A DNA stretch of 64,000 nt, taken from contig NZ_JBGGTQ010000002.1 in the NCBI RefSeq assembly GCF_041320705.1, forward strand, positions 496,001 through 560,000. The letters run 5' to 3'. Positions 10,484-20,059 of the stretch are shown piece after piece. The stretch's first letter is position 1. The number at the start of each line of letters is the position of its first letter. Both the position numbers and the translations under genes were made by a program. The stretch comes from Kineococcus mangrovi. Its GTDB lineage: Bacteria; Actinomycetota; Actinomycetes; Actinomycetales; Kineococcaceae. The notes under the pieces are model-generated. The model did not search any database, was not told the origin of the DNA, and worked only from the letters and a program-made list of their open reading frames with translations.

Positions 10484-11038
10484 ATGACGGACGCAGCGCT
10501 CGCGGGCAAGAAGATCGCGTTCCTCGTGGCGAACGAGGGCATCGAGCAGGTCGAACTGACCGAACCGTGGAAGGCGGTGCAGGAGGCGGGGGGCGAGCCC
10601 GTCCTGCTGTCGACCGGGCCGGGCACGGTCCAGGCGTTCGACCACCTGGACAAGGCCGACACCTTCGACGTGGACGTCGTCGTCGACGACGCCAGCCCGT
10701 CGGAGTACGCCGCCCTCGTCCTCCCCGGCGGCGTGGCCAACCCCGACGCCCTGCGGACCTCCCGCTCCGCGGTGACCTTCGTGCAGCAGTTCGCGGCCTC
10801 GACCCGCCCCGTCGCGGCCATCTGCCACGCGCCGTGGACGCTGGTCGAGGCCGACGTGCTCAAGGGCCGCCGGATGACGTCCTGGCCCTCGCTGCGCACG
10901 GACCTGCGCAACGCCGGCGCCGAGTGGGTCGACGAGGAGGTCGTCGTCGACCGCAACGGTCCCGGTCCGCTGGTGACCAGCCGCAACCCCGACGACCTGC
11001 CGGCGTTCAACCGCGCGCTGCTGGAGGCGCTGTCGTGA
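10484..11038 (+). CDS. DJ-1/PfpI-family protein (YhbO/protease-I-like)
   Basis: 184 residues. The DJ-1/PfpI fold is shown by KIAFLVANEGIEQVELTEPW (which holds the conserved Glu), by LVLPGGVANPDALR and by the nucleophile elbow AAICHAPWTL with Cys followed by His. Related enzymes are deglycase/chaperone or general-stress proteins; the exact reaction is disputed in the literature. I chose the ATG at 10484; an in-frame extension to 10382 would run into the fbaA promoter region. Its stop overlaps the next gene's GTG, so the two are co-translated. Confidence 0.92.
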   Translation: MTDAALAGKKIAFLVANEGIEQVELTEPWKAVQEAGGEPVLLSTGPGTVQAFDHLDKADTFDVDVVVDDASPSEYAALVLPGGVANPDALRTSRSAVTFVQQFAASTRPVAAICHAPWTLVEADVLKGRRMTSWPSLRTDLRNAGAEWVDEEVVVDRNGPGPLVTSRNPDDLPAFNRALLEALS

Positions 11039-12039
11039 GCGCTCCCGGCATCGGCTACACCTGCATGAGCGAGCAGTCCGACCCGCGCTGGCTGGTGCGG
11101 GACGCCCGTGCCGCGGAGGAGGCCGGCTTCGACACGATCGTGTTCTCCGACCACGCCTCGCCGTGGCTCACCTCGCAGGGCCACGCGCCGTACGTCTGGT
11201 CGGTGCTCGGGGCGGTGGCGGCCACGACGTCGCGCGTGGAACTCATGACCTACGTGACGTGCCCGACGATCCGGTACCACCCGGCGATCGTCGCGCAGAA
11301 GGCCGCGACGGTGCAGATCCTGTCGGAGGGACGTTTCGTCCTCGGGCTGGGTTCGGGCGAGAACCTCAACGAGCACGTCGTCGGGCAGGGCTGGCCCGCG
11401 GTCGAGGAACGCCAGGACATGCTCGTCGAGGCGTGCGAGATCATCTCCAACCTCTTCGACGGCGACCTGCTGACCTACGCGGGCGAGCACTTCCGGGTCG
11501 ACTCCCACCGGTTGTGGGACGTCCCGGACCAGCGCGTCCCGCTGGCGATCGCCATCAGCGGGGAGAAGTCCGCCACCCGCTTCTCCCCCCTGGCCGACCA
11601 CGCGATCGCGGTCGAACCCGACGCGGCGCTGCAGGCCTGGGACGCGGCGCGGGAGACGGGGCAGCAGCCGAGCCGGAAGATCGGGCAGATGCCGGTCTCC
11701 TGGGGCGCCGACCGGGACGCGGCGATCTCCCGCGCGCACGAGCAGTTCCGCTGGTTCGCCGGGGGGTGGAAGGTGAACGCCGACCTGCCGACCACGGCGG
11801 GTTTCGCCGGCGCGACGCAGTTCGTCCGTCCCGAGGACGTCGCCGGGCAGATCCCCTGCGGGAACGACGTGGACGCGGTCGTCGAGGCCGCCTCGGCGTA
11901 CTTCGAGGCGGGTTTCACCGACCTCGCCCTCGTCCAGATCGGTGGCGAGCACCAGGAGGAGTTCCTGGCCGCCGCGAAGTCGGACATCATCCCCGCGCTG
12001 CGCGAGGCGGCCCAGGGGACCGACCCCTCGCCCAGCTGA
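11035..12039 (+). CDS. LLM-class, probably F420-dependent, oxidoreductase
   Basis: 334 residues of a luciferase-like TIM barrel. Features of the F420-dependent glucose-6-phosphate-dehydrogenase-like group (TIGR03557 type) are YTCMSEQSDPRWLVRDA, VFSDHASPW, GLGSGENLNEHVVGQGWP and FAGGWKVNADLPTTAGFAGA. The GTG start overlaps the DJ-1 stop (GTGA). The cofactor is inferred from the family; no F420 biosynthesis gene is in the window. Substrate unknown. Confidence 0.88.
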   Translation: MSAPGIGYTCMSEQSDPRWLVRDARAAEEAGFDTIVFSDHASPWLTSQGHAPYVWSVLGAVAATTSRVELMTYVTCPTIRYHPAIVAQKAATVQILSEGRFVLGLGSGENLNEHVVGQGWPAVEERQDMLVEACEIISNLFDGDLLTYAGEHFRVDSHRLWDVPDQRVPLAIAISGEKSATRFSPLADHAIAVEPDAALQAWDAARETGQQPSRKIGQMPVSWGADRDAAISRAHEQFRWFAGGWKVNADLPTTAGFAGATQFVRPEDVAGQIPCGNDVDAVVEAASAYFEAGFTDLALVQIGGEHQEEFLAAAKSDIIPALREAAQGTDPSPS

Positions 12040-12052
12040 GGCCCCGGGCCGG

Positions 12053-12090
12053 GAGCGCCGCCGCCCCCGTCGTGCACGGCGGCGGCGCTC
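12053..12090. terminator. GC-rich hairpin after the DJ-1/LLM pair
   Basis: A perfect 13-bp stem, GAGCGCCGCCGCC (12053-12065) with GGCGGCGGCGCTC (12078-12090), and a 12-base loop follow the LLM stop by 13 bases. Probable intrinsic terminator without a clear T run. The rest of the gap to 12235 shows only a weak TAGCGT box near 12152. Confidence 0.65.
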
Positions 12091-12234
12091 GAGGTGCGGG
12101 GCAGGTGCTCGTCCCCGCCGGACCGGTGGTCCGGCGACGAACTCCGCGGGCCTAGCGTGGGGCGGTCCGTCCCCACCCCGTCCAGGTCCCGCGGCGCGAG
12201 CCGCGGGAGCCGGACCCGCACCGAGAGGTGGTCC

Positions 12235-13605
12235 ATGCACGACGACACGACCGCGAAGCGGATGCACGAGGTCACCGGGGAGAACGAGGCGGCCCTGGAC
12301 CTCGTGCTCGACTACGCGCGCAACCGCCTGACGGCCCCGGACCTCCCGCTGGACAAGTCGGTCAGCAGCGCCGACCTGCGGCGCCTGGCTCCCCCCGCCG
12401 TCACCGAGGACGGCATCGGGGCCGCGCGGGCCCTGGCCGTCTTCGAGCACGTGCTCGCCCCGGCCTGCATCACCACCGACCACCCGCGCTACCTCTCGTT
12501 CATCCCGTCCGCGCCGTCCAAGGCCGCTGCCGCGTTCGACATCGTGGTCTCGGCCAGCGCCCTGTACGGGGGGTCCTGGCTGGAGGGCGCCGGCGCCGTG
12601 CACGCCGAGAACGAGGTGCTGCGCTGGCTGGCCGACGAGTTCGGGCTGCCCGCGGGTTCCGGTGGGGTGTTCGTGCAGGGCGGGACGCTCGGCAACCTGT
12701 CGGCGCTCGTCGCCGCCCGGGAGGACGCCCGCGGCAGGGGGCCGGTGGCGGGCCGGTGGGCGGTCGTCTGCAGCGCCGAGGCGCACTCCTCGATCGCGTC
12801 GGCCGCCCGGGTGATGGACGTCGACGTGGTGGCCGTCGCCCCGGGTGAGGACGGCGTCCTGCGCGGCGAGGCCGTCCGCGCCGCGCTGGCCGAGCACGGG
12901 GACCGGGTGTTCGCGGTCGTGGCGACGGCGGGGTCCACGAACTTCGGGATCGTCGACGACCTGCAGGGCATCGCGGACGCCACGACGGAGCACGGGACCT
13001 GGTTGCACGTCGACGGCGCGTACGGGCTGGCCGGCCGGCTGTCGACCCGCCGCCGGGACCTGTTCGCCGGTCTCGAGCACGCCGACTCCGTCATCGTGGA
13101 CCCGCACAAGTGGTTGTTCGCGCCGTTCGACGCGTGCGCGCTCATCTACCGCGACCCCGACCGCGGCCGCCGGGCGCACACCCAGCACGCCGAGTACCTC
13201 GACACGCTGACCGAGACGAAGGACTGGAGCCCCTCGGACTTCGCCGCCCACCTCACCCGACGGCCCCGCGGGTTGCCGACCTGGTTCTCGCTGGCGACCT
13301 ACGGGGTGCGGGCCTACCGGGAGGCGATCGACGCGGCCATCGACCTGGCGGCCGAGGTCGGCCGGGTCGTCGCGGAACGCCCCGACCTCACCCTGGTGCG
13401 GGAGCCGCAGCTGTCCGTCGTGGTGTTCGAGCGCACCGGCTGGACGAAGGCCGACTACGACGCCTGGTCGGCGCGGCTGCTGGACGAGCAGCTCGCGTTC
13501 GTGACACCGAGCAGCCACCAGGGCCGGCCGAACGCGCGGTTCGCGATCGTCAACCCGCGCACGACGATCGAGGACCTCACGGCCATCCTGGACACGATGC
13601 GCTGA
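12235..13605 (+). CDS. Group II PLP-dependent amino-acid decarboxylase family
   Basis: 456 residues. The PLP fold type I decarboxylase signature is present: VDGAYGLAGRLS with the cofactor aspartate region and SVIVDPHKWLFAPFDACAL with the Schiff-base lysine. GGTLGNLSALVAAR is the phosphate-binding region. The family includes aromatic-L-amino-acid, tyrosine, glutamate and 2,4-diaminobutyrate decarboxylases, and the substrate cannot be read from the sequence. ATG at 12235 with GAGAGGTGG upstream. Convergent with the M20 gene with only 3 bases between stops. Confidence 0.9.
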   Translation: MHDDTTAKRMHEVTGENEAALDLVLDYARNRLTAPDLPLDKSVSSADLRRLAPPAVTEDGIGAARALAVFEHVLAPACITTDHPRYLSFIPSAPSKAAAAFDIVVSASALYGGSWLEGAGAVHAENEVLRWLADEFGLPAGSGGVFVQGGTLGNLSALVAAREDARGRGPVAGRWAVVCSAEAHSSIASAARVMDVDVVAVAPGEDGVLRGEAVRAALAEHGDRVFAVVATAGSTNFGIVDDLQGIADATTEHGTWLHVDGAYGLAGRLSTRRRDLFAGLEHADSVIVDPHKWLFAPFDACALIYRDPDRGRRAHTQHAEYLDTLTETKDWSPSDFAAHLTRRPRGLPTWFSLATYGVRAYREAIDAAIDLAAEVGRVVAERPDLTLVREPQLSVVVFERTGWTKADYDAWSARLLDEQLAFVTPSSHQGRPNARFAIVNPRTTIEDLTAILDTMR

Positions 13606-13608
13606 CCC

Positions 13609-14835
13609 TCACCCCGGCGGCGGTCCGGTCAGCAGGTCCGCCAGCACGTCGGCGAGGGCGACCGACCCGGCTTCGGCGTCCTCGTCGGTGCAGAACTCCC
13701 CCGGCGCGTGCGAGACCCCGGTGGGGTTGCGCGTGAACAGCATCGCGGTGGGGACGCGCCCGGCGAGCACCCCGGCGTCGTGGCCGGCGCCGGTGGCCAG
13801 CAGCGGCGCGGTGGGCAGCACCCCGGACAGCCTGCGGGACAGGGCGCCGTCGAAGTCGACGGTGGGGCTGAGGGACTCCTCGCGGACCTCCACCGCGCAC
13901 CCCTCCGCGGCGGCCAGGCGCGCGGCCCGGCGCGAGACCTCGGCGACCACGGCCGCGGTGACGACGTCCTCGGGGTGGCGCACGTCGAGCCACAGGTCGA
14001 CGCGGGAGGCGATGACGTTCGTGCCGCCCGGCACGGGGTCCAGCCGCCCGACGGTGGCGCGCGTCCCGGGGTTCGCGGCGGCGACGTCGCGGGCGGCCGC
14101 GACGACGAGGGCGGCCACGAGCAGCGGGTCCCTGCGGTCGGCGAGCAGCGTCGTCCCCGCGTGGTTCCCCTCCCCGCGCACCGTGAACCGCCACCGCCCG
14201 TGCCCGATGACGGAGGTCGCGACGGCCACGGGCGCCCCGAGGTCGACGAGCCCGCGGCCCTGCTCGACGTGCAGTTCCACGAAGCAGCCGATGCGGGCCA
14301 GGGCCTCGTCGTCGCGGCCGAACCCCGCCGGGTCCAGCCCGGCCCCGCGCGCCACGTCGGCGAAGGTGTTCCCGTCGGGGTCGGTCAGGGCCAGGGCTCG
14401 TCCCGGGGTGACCGCCCCCGTCAGCAGGCGCGACCCGAGGCACGCGACCCCGAACCGCGATCCCTCCTCCTCGGGGAACACGGCCAGGCCGAGGGGCCGG
14501 GCGGGGTCGACGCCGCGCTCGCGCAGCAGGTCGAGCGCGCGCAGCGCCGACACCACGCCGAGGGGGCCGTCGAACGCACCACCGCCGGGGACGGAGTCGA
14601 GGTGGCTGCCCGTGACGACGGCCCCCTCCAGGGGCAGGCCCGCGGGGTTCCACCAGGCCCACACGACGCCGTTGCGGTCGGTCGTGCCCTCCAGCCCCCG
14701 GGCGCGCAGCTCGGCGAGGTACCACTCCAGCAGCTCGCGCTCGGCGGCGGAGAACACGGGCCGCGAGTACCCGCCCCGGGCCCGGTCCCGGCCGGTGTCG
14801 ACGGTGGCGGCCAGCAGCCGCGCGGTCTCAGGCAC
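13609..14835 (-). CDS. M20-family Zn-dependent N-carbamoyl-amino-acid / allantoate amidohydrolase
   Basis: 408 residues, usual for the HyuC/AmaB/AllC group. Metal ligands are in VVTGSHLDSVPGGGAFDGPL (His, Asp), VFPEEEGSRF (Glu-Glu) and FVELHVEQG, with the last His in PTGVSHAPGE. These enzymes hydrolyse N-carbamoyl amino acids, allantoate or ureidopropionate to ammonia, CO2 and the amino acid. The GTG start overlaps the end of the sarcosine-oxidase-like gene by 8 bases, which suggests one pathway. Confidence 0.9.
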   Translation of the reverse strand: MPETARLLAATVDTGRDRARGGYSRPVFSAAERELLEWYLAELRARGLEGTTDRNGVVWAWWNPAGLPLEGAVVTGSHLDSVPGGGAFDGPLGVVSALRALDLLRERGVDPARPLGLAVFPEEEGSRFGVACLGSRLLTGAVTPGRALALTDPDGNTFADVARGAGLDPAGFGRDDEALARIGCFVELHVEQGRGLVDLGAPVAVATSVIGHGRWRFTVRGEGNHAGTTLLADRRDPLLVAALVVAAARDVAAANPGTRATVGRLDPVPGGTNVIASRVDLWLDVRHPEDVVTAAVVAEVSRRAARLAAAEGCAVEVREESLSPTVDFDGALSRRLSGVLPTAPLLATGAGHDAGVLAGRVPTAMLFTRNPTGVSHAPGEFCTDEDAEAGSVALADVLADLLTGPPPG

Positions 14836-15952
14836 GGGACGACCCCACCCGGAACCGGCCGGGCACGGACCCGGTCCGCAGGGCGGCGTCCGCCGCGAGC
14901 TCACCGAGCAGCGGCGCGAACTTCGCACCGTGCCCCGAGCACGGCGAGACGACGGTGACCCCGTCGGCCTCGTCGACGACGAAGTCCTCGGTCGGGGTGT
15001 TCGTGAACAGGCAGGTCGTCTCGGCGTACGGCTCCGGTTCCAGGCCCGGCAGGAACCGGCGCACGTGCTCCACGACGCGTTCCCGGTTCGCCGCGTCCAC
15101 CCGACCGGTCCGGGTGGCCGCCGACCGCAGCCGGCGGCCGGCGGCGAACTCGGCGACCTTCTGCCCGCGGAACTGCGCGTCCCGGCCGCCGGGCAGGGCG
15201 TAGAGGCAGATGTCCTCGCGGTGGTGGATCAGGGTGGGCCAGGGGGTGCGGGGTTCCCGGTGGGGGAAGTGGAACGCGTTCTCCTCGGTCACCGTCAGGG
15301 TGGGCAGGGCCGCGAGGAAACCCGCCGGCAGCGGCAGCTCACCGAGCAGGTCCGGCAACCACGGACCGGCGCACACCACCACCCGCCCGGCGGACACGGT
15401 GCGGCCGTCGGCGGCGTGGGCGGTGAAACCCGCGCCGGTGCGTTCGAGCCGCGACAGGGCCCAGCCCTGGAGCACCTGGGCACCGTGCGCCCGGGCCGCC
15501 GCCACCATCGCCCGCACCGTGGAGCCGGCGTCGAGCACACCACCGGCCCGGTGCCACAGGACGTCGGAGTCGAACGCGATGCCCGGCCAGCGGTCGCGGG
15601 CGTCCTCGCGCGCCAGGAGCTCGTGCTCGACCCCCGCGTCGGCCAGGACGGCGGCGAGCCCGTGCGGGTCCCGCCGGGCCCCGAAGTCCAGCGCCCCGCA
15701 CCGGGTCACCAGGTCGGCACCGTGGAGGGCGGACAGTTCGGTCCACGCCGTCTCGGCGGCCCCGACGAGGTCGACGTACAGCCGCTCGGGGTAGGCGTGG
15801 CGCAGGATGCGCGCCGACCCGTGCGAGCTCCCCTGCGCCGAGGCGGGCACGTCGCGCTCCACCAGCACGACGGTGCGGCCGCGCTGCGCGAGCCGCCACG
15901 CGGTCGAGGCCCCGGCCAACCCGGCACCCACGACGAGGACCTGAGCGTCCAC
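14828..15952 (-). CDS. Monomeric sarcosine oxidase / N-methyl-amino-acid oxidase family
   Basis: 374 residues. The N-terminal FAD motif is VLVVGAGLAGASTAWRLAQRG. CLFTNTPTEDFVVD near the C-terminus matches the region where monomeric sarcosine oxidase and N-methyltryptophan oxidase attach FAD covalently to Cys, and the Cys is present. SGHGAKFAP closes the flavin site. The expected reaction is oxidative demethylation of an N-methyl amino acid, giving formaldehyde and H2O2. It is the upstream partner of the overlapping M20 amidohydrolase. Substrate not proven. Confidence 0.9.
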   Translation of the reverse strand: MDAQVLVVGAGLAGASTAWRLAQRGRTVVLVERDVPASAQGSSHGSARILRHAYPERLYVDLVGAAETAWTELSALHGADLVTRCGALDFGARRDPHGLAAVLADAGVEHELLAREDARDRWPGIAFDSDVLWHRAGGVLDAGSTVRAMVAAARAHGAQVLQGWALSRLERTGAGFTAHAADGRTVSAGRVVVCAGPWLPDLLGELPLPAGFLAALPTLTVTEENAFHFPHREPRTPWPTLIHHREDICLYALPGGRDAQFRGQKVAEFAAGRRLRSAATRTGRVDAANRERVVEHVRRFLPGLEPEPYAETTCLFTNTPTEDFVVDEADGVTVVSPCSGHGAKFAPLLGELAADAALRTGSVPGRFRVGSSRA

Positions 15953-16026
15953 GCGTCCCCTCCCCGTTCTCCTCGACGCACCCGGAGCCGGTGCGACCGG
16001 TGCAGCGTCGGCGGGACGACCCGACG

Positions 16027-16056
16027 TTGACAGGTTTTCACACGATCCGCCAAGAT
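16027..16056 (+). promoter_or_regulatory. Sigma70-type promoter for the esterase
   Basis: TTGACA (16027-16032), an 18-base spacer and CAAGAT (16051-16056) lie about 30 bases before the esterase start, between two divergent genes. Confidence 0.55.
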
Positions 16057-16087
16057 CGCCCGACCGATCCAGGACGAAGGAGTCCCC

Positions 16088-17110
16088 GTGTCCCGTCGCA
16101 CCCCTCTCGCCCTCGCAGCGGCCGCCGTCGGGCTGGTCGCGGTGTCCACCGTGAGCAGTGCCGGTGCCGCACCGGCGGACCCCGCCGCCCGGACCGTCGG
16201 GTGCACCTCGACGGTGCCGCCGGGAACGCACAGCGTGCCGATCCGCTTCGCCGGCGGCACCACCGAGGTCCAGGTCTTCGTCCCCTCCCACCGGCCCGCG
16301 CGCGTCCCCCTCGTGCTGGACCTGCACGGCAGCGGTTCCAACGGTCCCGCGCAGTCGGGCATCAGCGACCTCGCGTCGGTCGCCGAGCGCGAGGGGTTCC
16401 TCGTCGCCAACCCCACCGCGGCCGTGGAACTGCCCCCGTCCGACCCGCCCCTGCCCGGTGGCGGTTGGGCGTGGAACGTCCCCGGCGTTCCGACGACGGC
16501 CGGTCAGCTCCCGCCGCCGGACGCCCGGGACGACGTGGCCTTCCTGGCCGCCGTCGTCGACCAGCTCGGGGCGGCCGCCTGCGTGGACACCCGGCGCACG
16601 TACGCGACCGGGTACTCCGGCGGGGGGCGCATGGCCTCGGCCCTGGCCTGCGAGCTGTCCGACCGGATCGCGGCGATCGCCCCGGTCGCGGGGCTGCGGG
16701 CCGGGCGGCCGGCGCCGGACGAACCCTCGGTGCCGGAGGTGCAGAGCTGCACCCCGCGCGAACCGGTCGCGGTGCTCACCTTCCACGGCGACGCGGACGG
16801 GGTGAACCCCTACGGCGGCAGCGACGACCTGCGGTGGGGGTACTCCGCACCCGTCGCCGTCCAGACCTGGGCCCGGCTGAACGACTGCCGCACCGGCCCG
16901 GTGCGGACCGCGCTCACCGAGCACGTCTCGCTGACGACCTACGCGCGGTGCGCGGGCGGGGCCGACGTGGAGTTCCAGCGGATCACCGGTGGGGGTCACA
17001 CGTGGCCCGGGGCCGACGAGCCGGAGGGTCCGCTCGGCCCCATCACCCAGGAGGTCGACGCCTCGGAGACGATGTGGCAGTTCTTCGAGGCGCACCCGAA
17101 GCACGTCTGA
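16088..17110 (+). CDS. Secreted PHB-depolymerase-like / CE1 esterase
   Basis: 340 residues. A signal peptide is clear: two Arg, a hydrophobic stretch and an Ala-x-Ala type site near residue 27. The alpha/beta hydrolase core has the oxyanion-region VLDLHGSGSNG, the nucleophile in TGYSGGGRMASALAC, an Asp in TFHGDADGVNPY and the His in GGGHTWPGAD, the arrangement of LpqC/poly(3-hydroxybutyrate) depolymerase-like esterases. GTG start with GAAGGAG upstream. It is probably extracellular or wall-associated; polyester or acyl-polysaccharide substrates are possible. Confidence 0.9.
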   Translation: MSRRTPLALAAAAVGLVAVSTVSSAGAAPADPAARTVGCTSTVPPGTHSVPIRFAGGTTEVQVFVPSHRPARVPLVLDLHGSGSNGPAQSGISDLASVAEREGFLVANPTAAVELPPSDPPLPGGGWAWNVPGVPTTAGQLPPPDARDDVAFLAAVVDQLGAAACVDTRRTYATGYSGGGRMASALACELSDRIAAIAPVAGLRAGRPAPDEPSVPEVQSCTPREPVAVLTFHGDADGVNPYGGSDDLRWGYSAPVAVQTWARLNDCRTGPVRTALTEHVSLTTYARCAGGADVEFQRITGGGHTWPGADEPEGPLGPITQEVDASETMWQFFEAHPKHV

Positions 17111-17118
17111 GGAGCGGG

Positions 17119-19998
17119 TCAGTCCTCCGGCAGGGCGTCGGCGAGGAGTTCGGCGAGGTGCCGGGGGCGAACCCCGGCGAGGTTGTCGGACTGCGTCCGG
17201 CAGGAGTACCCGTCGGCGACGACGAGGGCGTCACCGCGCTCGCGCAGGGCGGGCAGGAGGGCGTGCTCGGCGACCTTCACGGACACCTCGTGGTGCCCCT
17301 TCTCGGCGCCGAAGTTCCCCGCGAGGCCACAGCACCCCGACAAGACCTGCGCGTCGACACCGGCCTTGGCGAGCAACCGCTCGTCGGGGCCGAAACCCAT
17401 CGTGGCGTGCTGGTGGCAGTGCGGCTGCACGACGGCCTTCACCGGGCCGTCCGGGTCCAGCTGCGGCGGCACCCAGTCCGGGCGCTGCTCGGCGATGAGT
17501 TCGGCCAGGGTCCGCACCCGGTGCTCGAGCGCGTGGGCGCGGGGGTCGTCGGGCAGGAGTTCGGCGGCGTCCTCGCGCAGCAGCGAGGTGCAGGACGGTT
17601 CCAGGCCCACCACGGGCACGTTCGAGTTCCCCAGCGCGTCGAGGGAGGACCGCAACTGCCGCTTGGCCCCGTCGAGCTGACCGGTCGAGACCCACGTCAG
17701 ACCGCAGCACACCTGCTTCTGCGTCAGCCGCACGGAGAACCCCAGGTGCTCCAGCAGCTTCACGGCCGCCTTGCCCACCTCGGGGGAGAAGTGCTCGGTG
17801 AACGAGTCCACCCACAGCAGGACGGGCTGACCGTCCTCGCGGACCGGTCGCCGGTCGAACCAGGCGCGGAACGTCTCGGACGCGAACGCCGGCAGCGGCC
17901 GGTTCTGGTCCACGCCCCCCAGGGCCCGCGCCGTCCACGCCAGCGCCGGGACCGACGTCAGCCGGTTCACGACCTTCGGCGCGATGGACGCCAGCTTCGA
18001 CCAGCGCGGCAGCCAGCCGAGCAGGTAGTGGTTCATGGGCCGCACCCGGCCTGCGTAGAACTTGTCGAGGAACTCCGCCTTGTAGGTCGGCATGTCGACG
18101 CCGGCCGGGCAGTCGGCGCTGCACCCCTTGCAGGACAGGCAGAGGTCGAGGACGTCCTTGACCTCCTGCGAGCGCCACCCGTCGGTCACGAGGGTCCCGT
18201 TGGCCATCTCCTGCAGCAGGCGGGCCCGGCCGCGGGTGGAGTCCTTCTCGTCGCCGGTCGCCAGGTAGGACGGGCACATGACCCCGCCGGTGTCGGCGCG
18301 GCACTTGCCGACGCCGACGCAGCGGTGCACGGCGCGCGTGAGGTCGCCCTCGTCGCGCGAGTAGGCGAACTTCAGCGGCATCCCGAGGGCGTGCGCGGGA
18401 CGCGCCGCGGGGACGCGCAGGTCGGCGGCGACGTCCGCCGGGCGCACGATGACCCCGGGGTTCAGCAGGTCGGCCGGGTCGAAGGCGCGCTTGACCTGCT
18501 CGAAGGCGGTGATCGCCGCACCGTCGTACATGAGCGGCAGCAACCCGCCGCGGGCGCGGCCGTCGCCGTGCTCCCCGGACAGCGACCCGCCGTGGCGGGC
18601 GACGAGCCGGGCGGCGTCCTCCAGGAAGTCCTTCGCGGCGGCCCCGCCGCCGTCCTCGTACAGGGGGAAGTCGATGCGGACGTGGATGCAGCCGTCGCCG
18701 AAGTGCCCGTACGCCAGGCCGTCGACGCCGTGGGAGGCCATGAGCGCGTCGAACTCGCGCAGGTACTCCCCCAGCTTCGCGGGGGGCACCGCCGCGTCCT
18801 CCCAGCCGGGCCACGCCGGCTGCCCCTCGGGAGAGCGACCGGCGAGACCGGCCCCGTCCTCGCGGATGCGCCACAACGTCTTCGCCTCGGCGGCGGTCGG
18901 GATGACGACGGAGTCCAGGGCGCGGGAGCCGGCGACCATCGCCCTCGCCGCGGCCAGCGACTCCTCGGGGGTCTCGCCACCCATCTCGACGAACAGCCAG
19001 CCGTTGCCGCTGGGCAGCCCCTCGACGGACCCGCCACGGCGGACGACGGCGTCGGCCAGCCGTCGGTCGATGCCTTCGACGGCGAGCGGGGCGTGCTCCA
19101 GCAGCGCGGGGGTCGCGTCGGCCGCCTCGTGCATCGAGGCGTAGCCGAGCACGACGAACGTCGTCGACGGCGCCTGCCGGACGAGACGGACGCGGGCACG
19201 CAGGATGGTCGCGAGCGTCCCCTCGGACCCGGTGAGGAGACGGGCCAGGGCCGTCCCCGTGGGGCCGCCGGTCTCCGGCAGGAGGTGTTCCAGGGCGTAC
19301 CCGGAGACCTGCCGGCCGAAGGTGGCGAAGGACGTCCGGATCGTCGCGAGGTGCTGCGAGGCGACCGTGCGCAGCTCCTCGACCAGCTCGGCGGGTGGGG
19401 CGTCGGTCCAGTACCGGCGGCCGTGCCCGTCGAGGACCTCCAGGGCGAGCACGTTGTGGGAGGTGCGGCCGTAGGCCAGGGCGTGCGAGCCGCAGGCGTC
19501 GTTGCCGATCATCCCGCCGACGGTGCAGCGGGCGTGGGTGGAGGGGTCGGGCCCGAACCGCAGCCCGTGCGGGGCCGCCTGCCGCTGCAGGTCGTCGAGG
19601 ATCACGCCCGGTTCGACGAGCGCGGTCATGGACTCGGCGTCGATGTCCAGCACGCGGTGCAGGTGGCGGGAGAAGTCGAGCACGACGCCGGGGCCGATGG
19701 CGTTGCCCGCGACCGACGTGCCCGCCCCGCGGGAGGTGAAGGGGACCCCCAGCTCGCGGCAGACGCCCCAGACGGCGACGACGTCCTCGACCGAGCGCGG
19801 GAAGACGACGACGAGCGGGACGACGCGGTAGTTCGAGGCGTCGGTCGTGTACTCGGCGCGGCGGCGGCCGGACGCGTCGACGGTCCCCGACCCCGGGGTC
19901 GTCCCCAGGGCGGCGTCGAGGGCGGCGACCAGCTCCGCGGTCGTGGGGGTCGTCGCCTCCGCCGTGGCCTGGGCGCGCGCGTCGTCGATGAGGGTCAC
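17119..19998 (-). CDS. FAD/4Fe-4S D-lactate or D-2-hydroxyacid dehydrogenase (YdiJ-like)
   Basis: 959 residues. N-terminal FAD-binding type 4 domain with PFTSRGAGTSVAGNAIGPG and GGMIGNDACGSHALAYG, then the FAD-oxidase C-domain with YGHFGDGCIHVRIDFPL. The ferredoxin-like part has CVGVGKCR, CPSYLATGDE and CLSCKGCSADCPAGVDM. Two CCG domains follow with QVCCGLTWVSTG and SGCCGLAGNFG. Electrons would pass from FAD through FeS centres to the quinone pool. GTG at 19998; 20 in-frame codons further upstream are not conserved-looking. D-lactate or D-2-hydroxyglutarate is the likely substrate. Confidence 0.92.
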   Translation of the reverse strand: MTLIDDARAQATAEATTPTTAELVAALDAALGTTPGSGTVDASGRRRAEYTTDASNYRVVPLVVVFPRSVEDVVAVWGVCRELGVPFTSRGAGTSVAGNAIGPGVVLDFSRHLHRVLDIDAESMTALVEPGVILDDLQRQAAPHGLRFGPDPSTHARCTVGGMIGNDACGSHALAYGRTSHNVLALEVLDGHGRRYWTDAPPAELVEELRTVASQHLATIRTSFATFGRQVSGYALEHLLPETGGPTGTALARLLTGSEGTLATILRARVRLVRQAPSTTFVVLGYASMHEAADATPALLEHAPLAVEGIDRRLADAVVRRGGSVEGLPSGNGWLFVEMGGETPEESLAAARAMVAGSRALDSVVIPTAAEAKTLWRIREDGAGLAGRSPEGQPAWPGWEDAAVPPAKLGEYLREFDALMASHGVDGLAYGHFGDGCIHVRIDFPLYEDGGGAAAKDFLEDAARLVARHGGSLSGEHGDGRARGGLLPLMYDGAAITAFEQVKRAFDPADLLNPGVIVRPADVAADLRVPAARPAHALGMPLKFAYSRDEGDLTRAVHRCVGVGKCRADTGGVMCPSYLATGDEKDSTRGRARLLQEMANGTLVTDGWRSQEVKDVLDLCLSCKGCSADCPAGVDMPTYKAEFLDKFYAGRVRPMNHYLLGWLPRWSKLASIAPKVVNRLTSVPALAWTARALGGVDQNRPLPAFASETFRAWFDRRPVREDGQPVLLWVDSFTEHFSPEVGKAAVKLLEHLGFSVRLTQKQVCCGLTWVSTGQLDGAKRQLRSSLDALGNSNVPVVGLEPSCTSLLREDAAELLPDDPRAHALEHRVRTLAELIAEQRPDWVPPQLDPDGPVKAVVQPHCHQHATMGFGPDERLLAKAGVDAQVLSGCCGLAGNFGAEKGHHEVSVKVAEHALLPALRERGDALVVADGYSCRTQSDNLAGVRPRHLAELLADALPED

Positions 19999-20059
19999 GC
20001 CTTCAGTGTGCCGCCGGCGGCGGGGTGCTCCGACACGGAGCCGGACCTCACCACCCACC

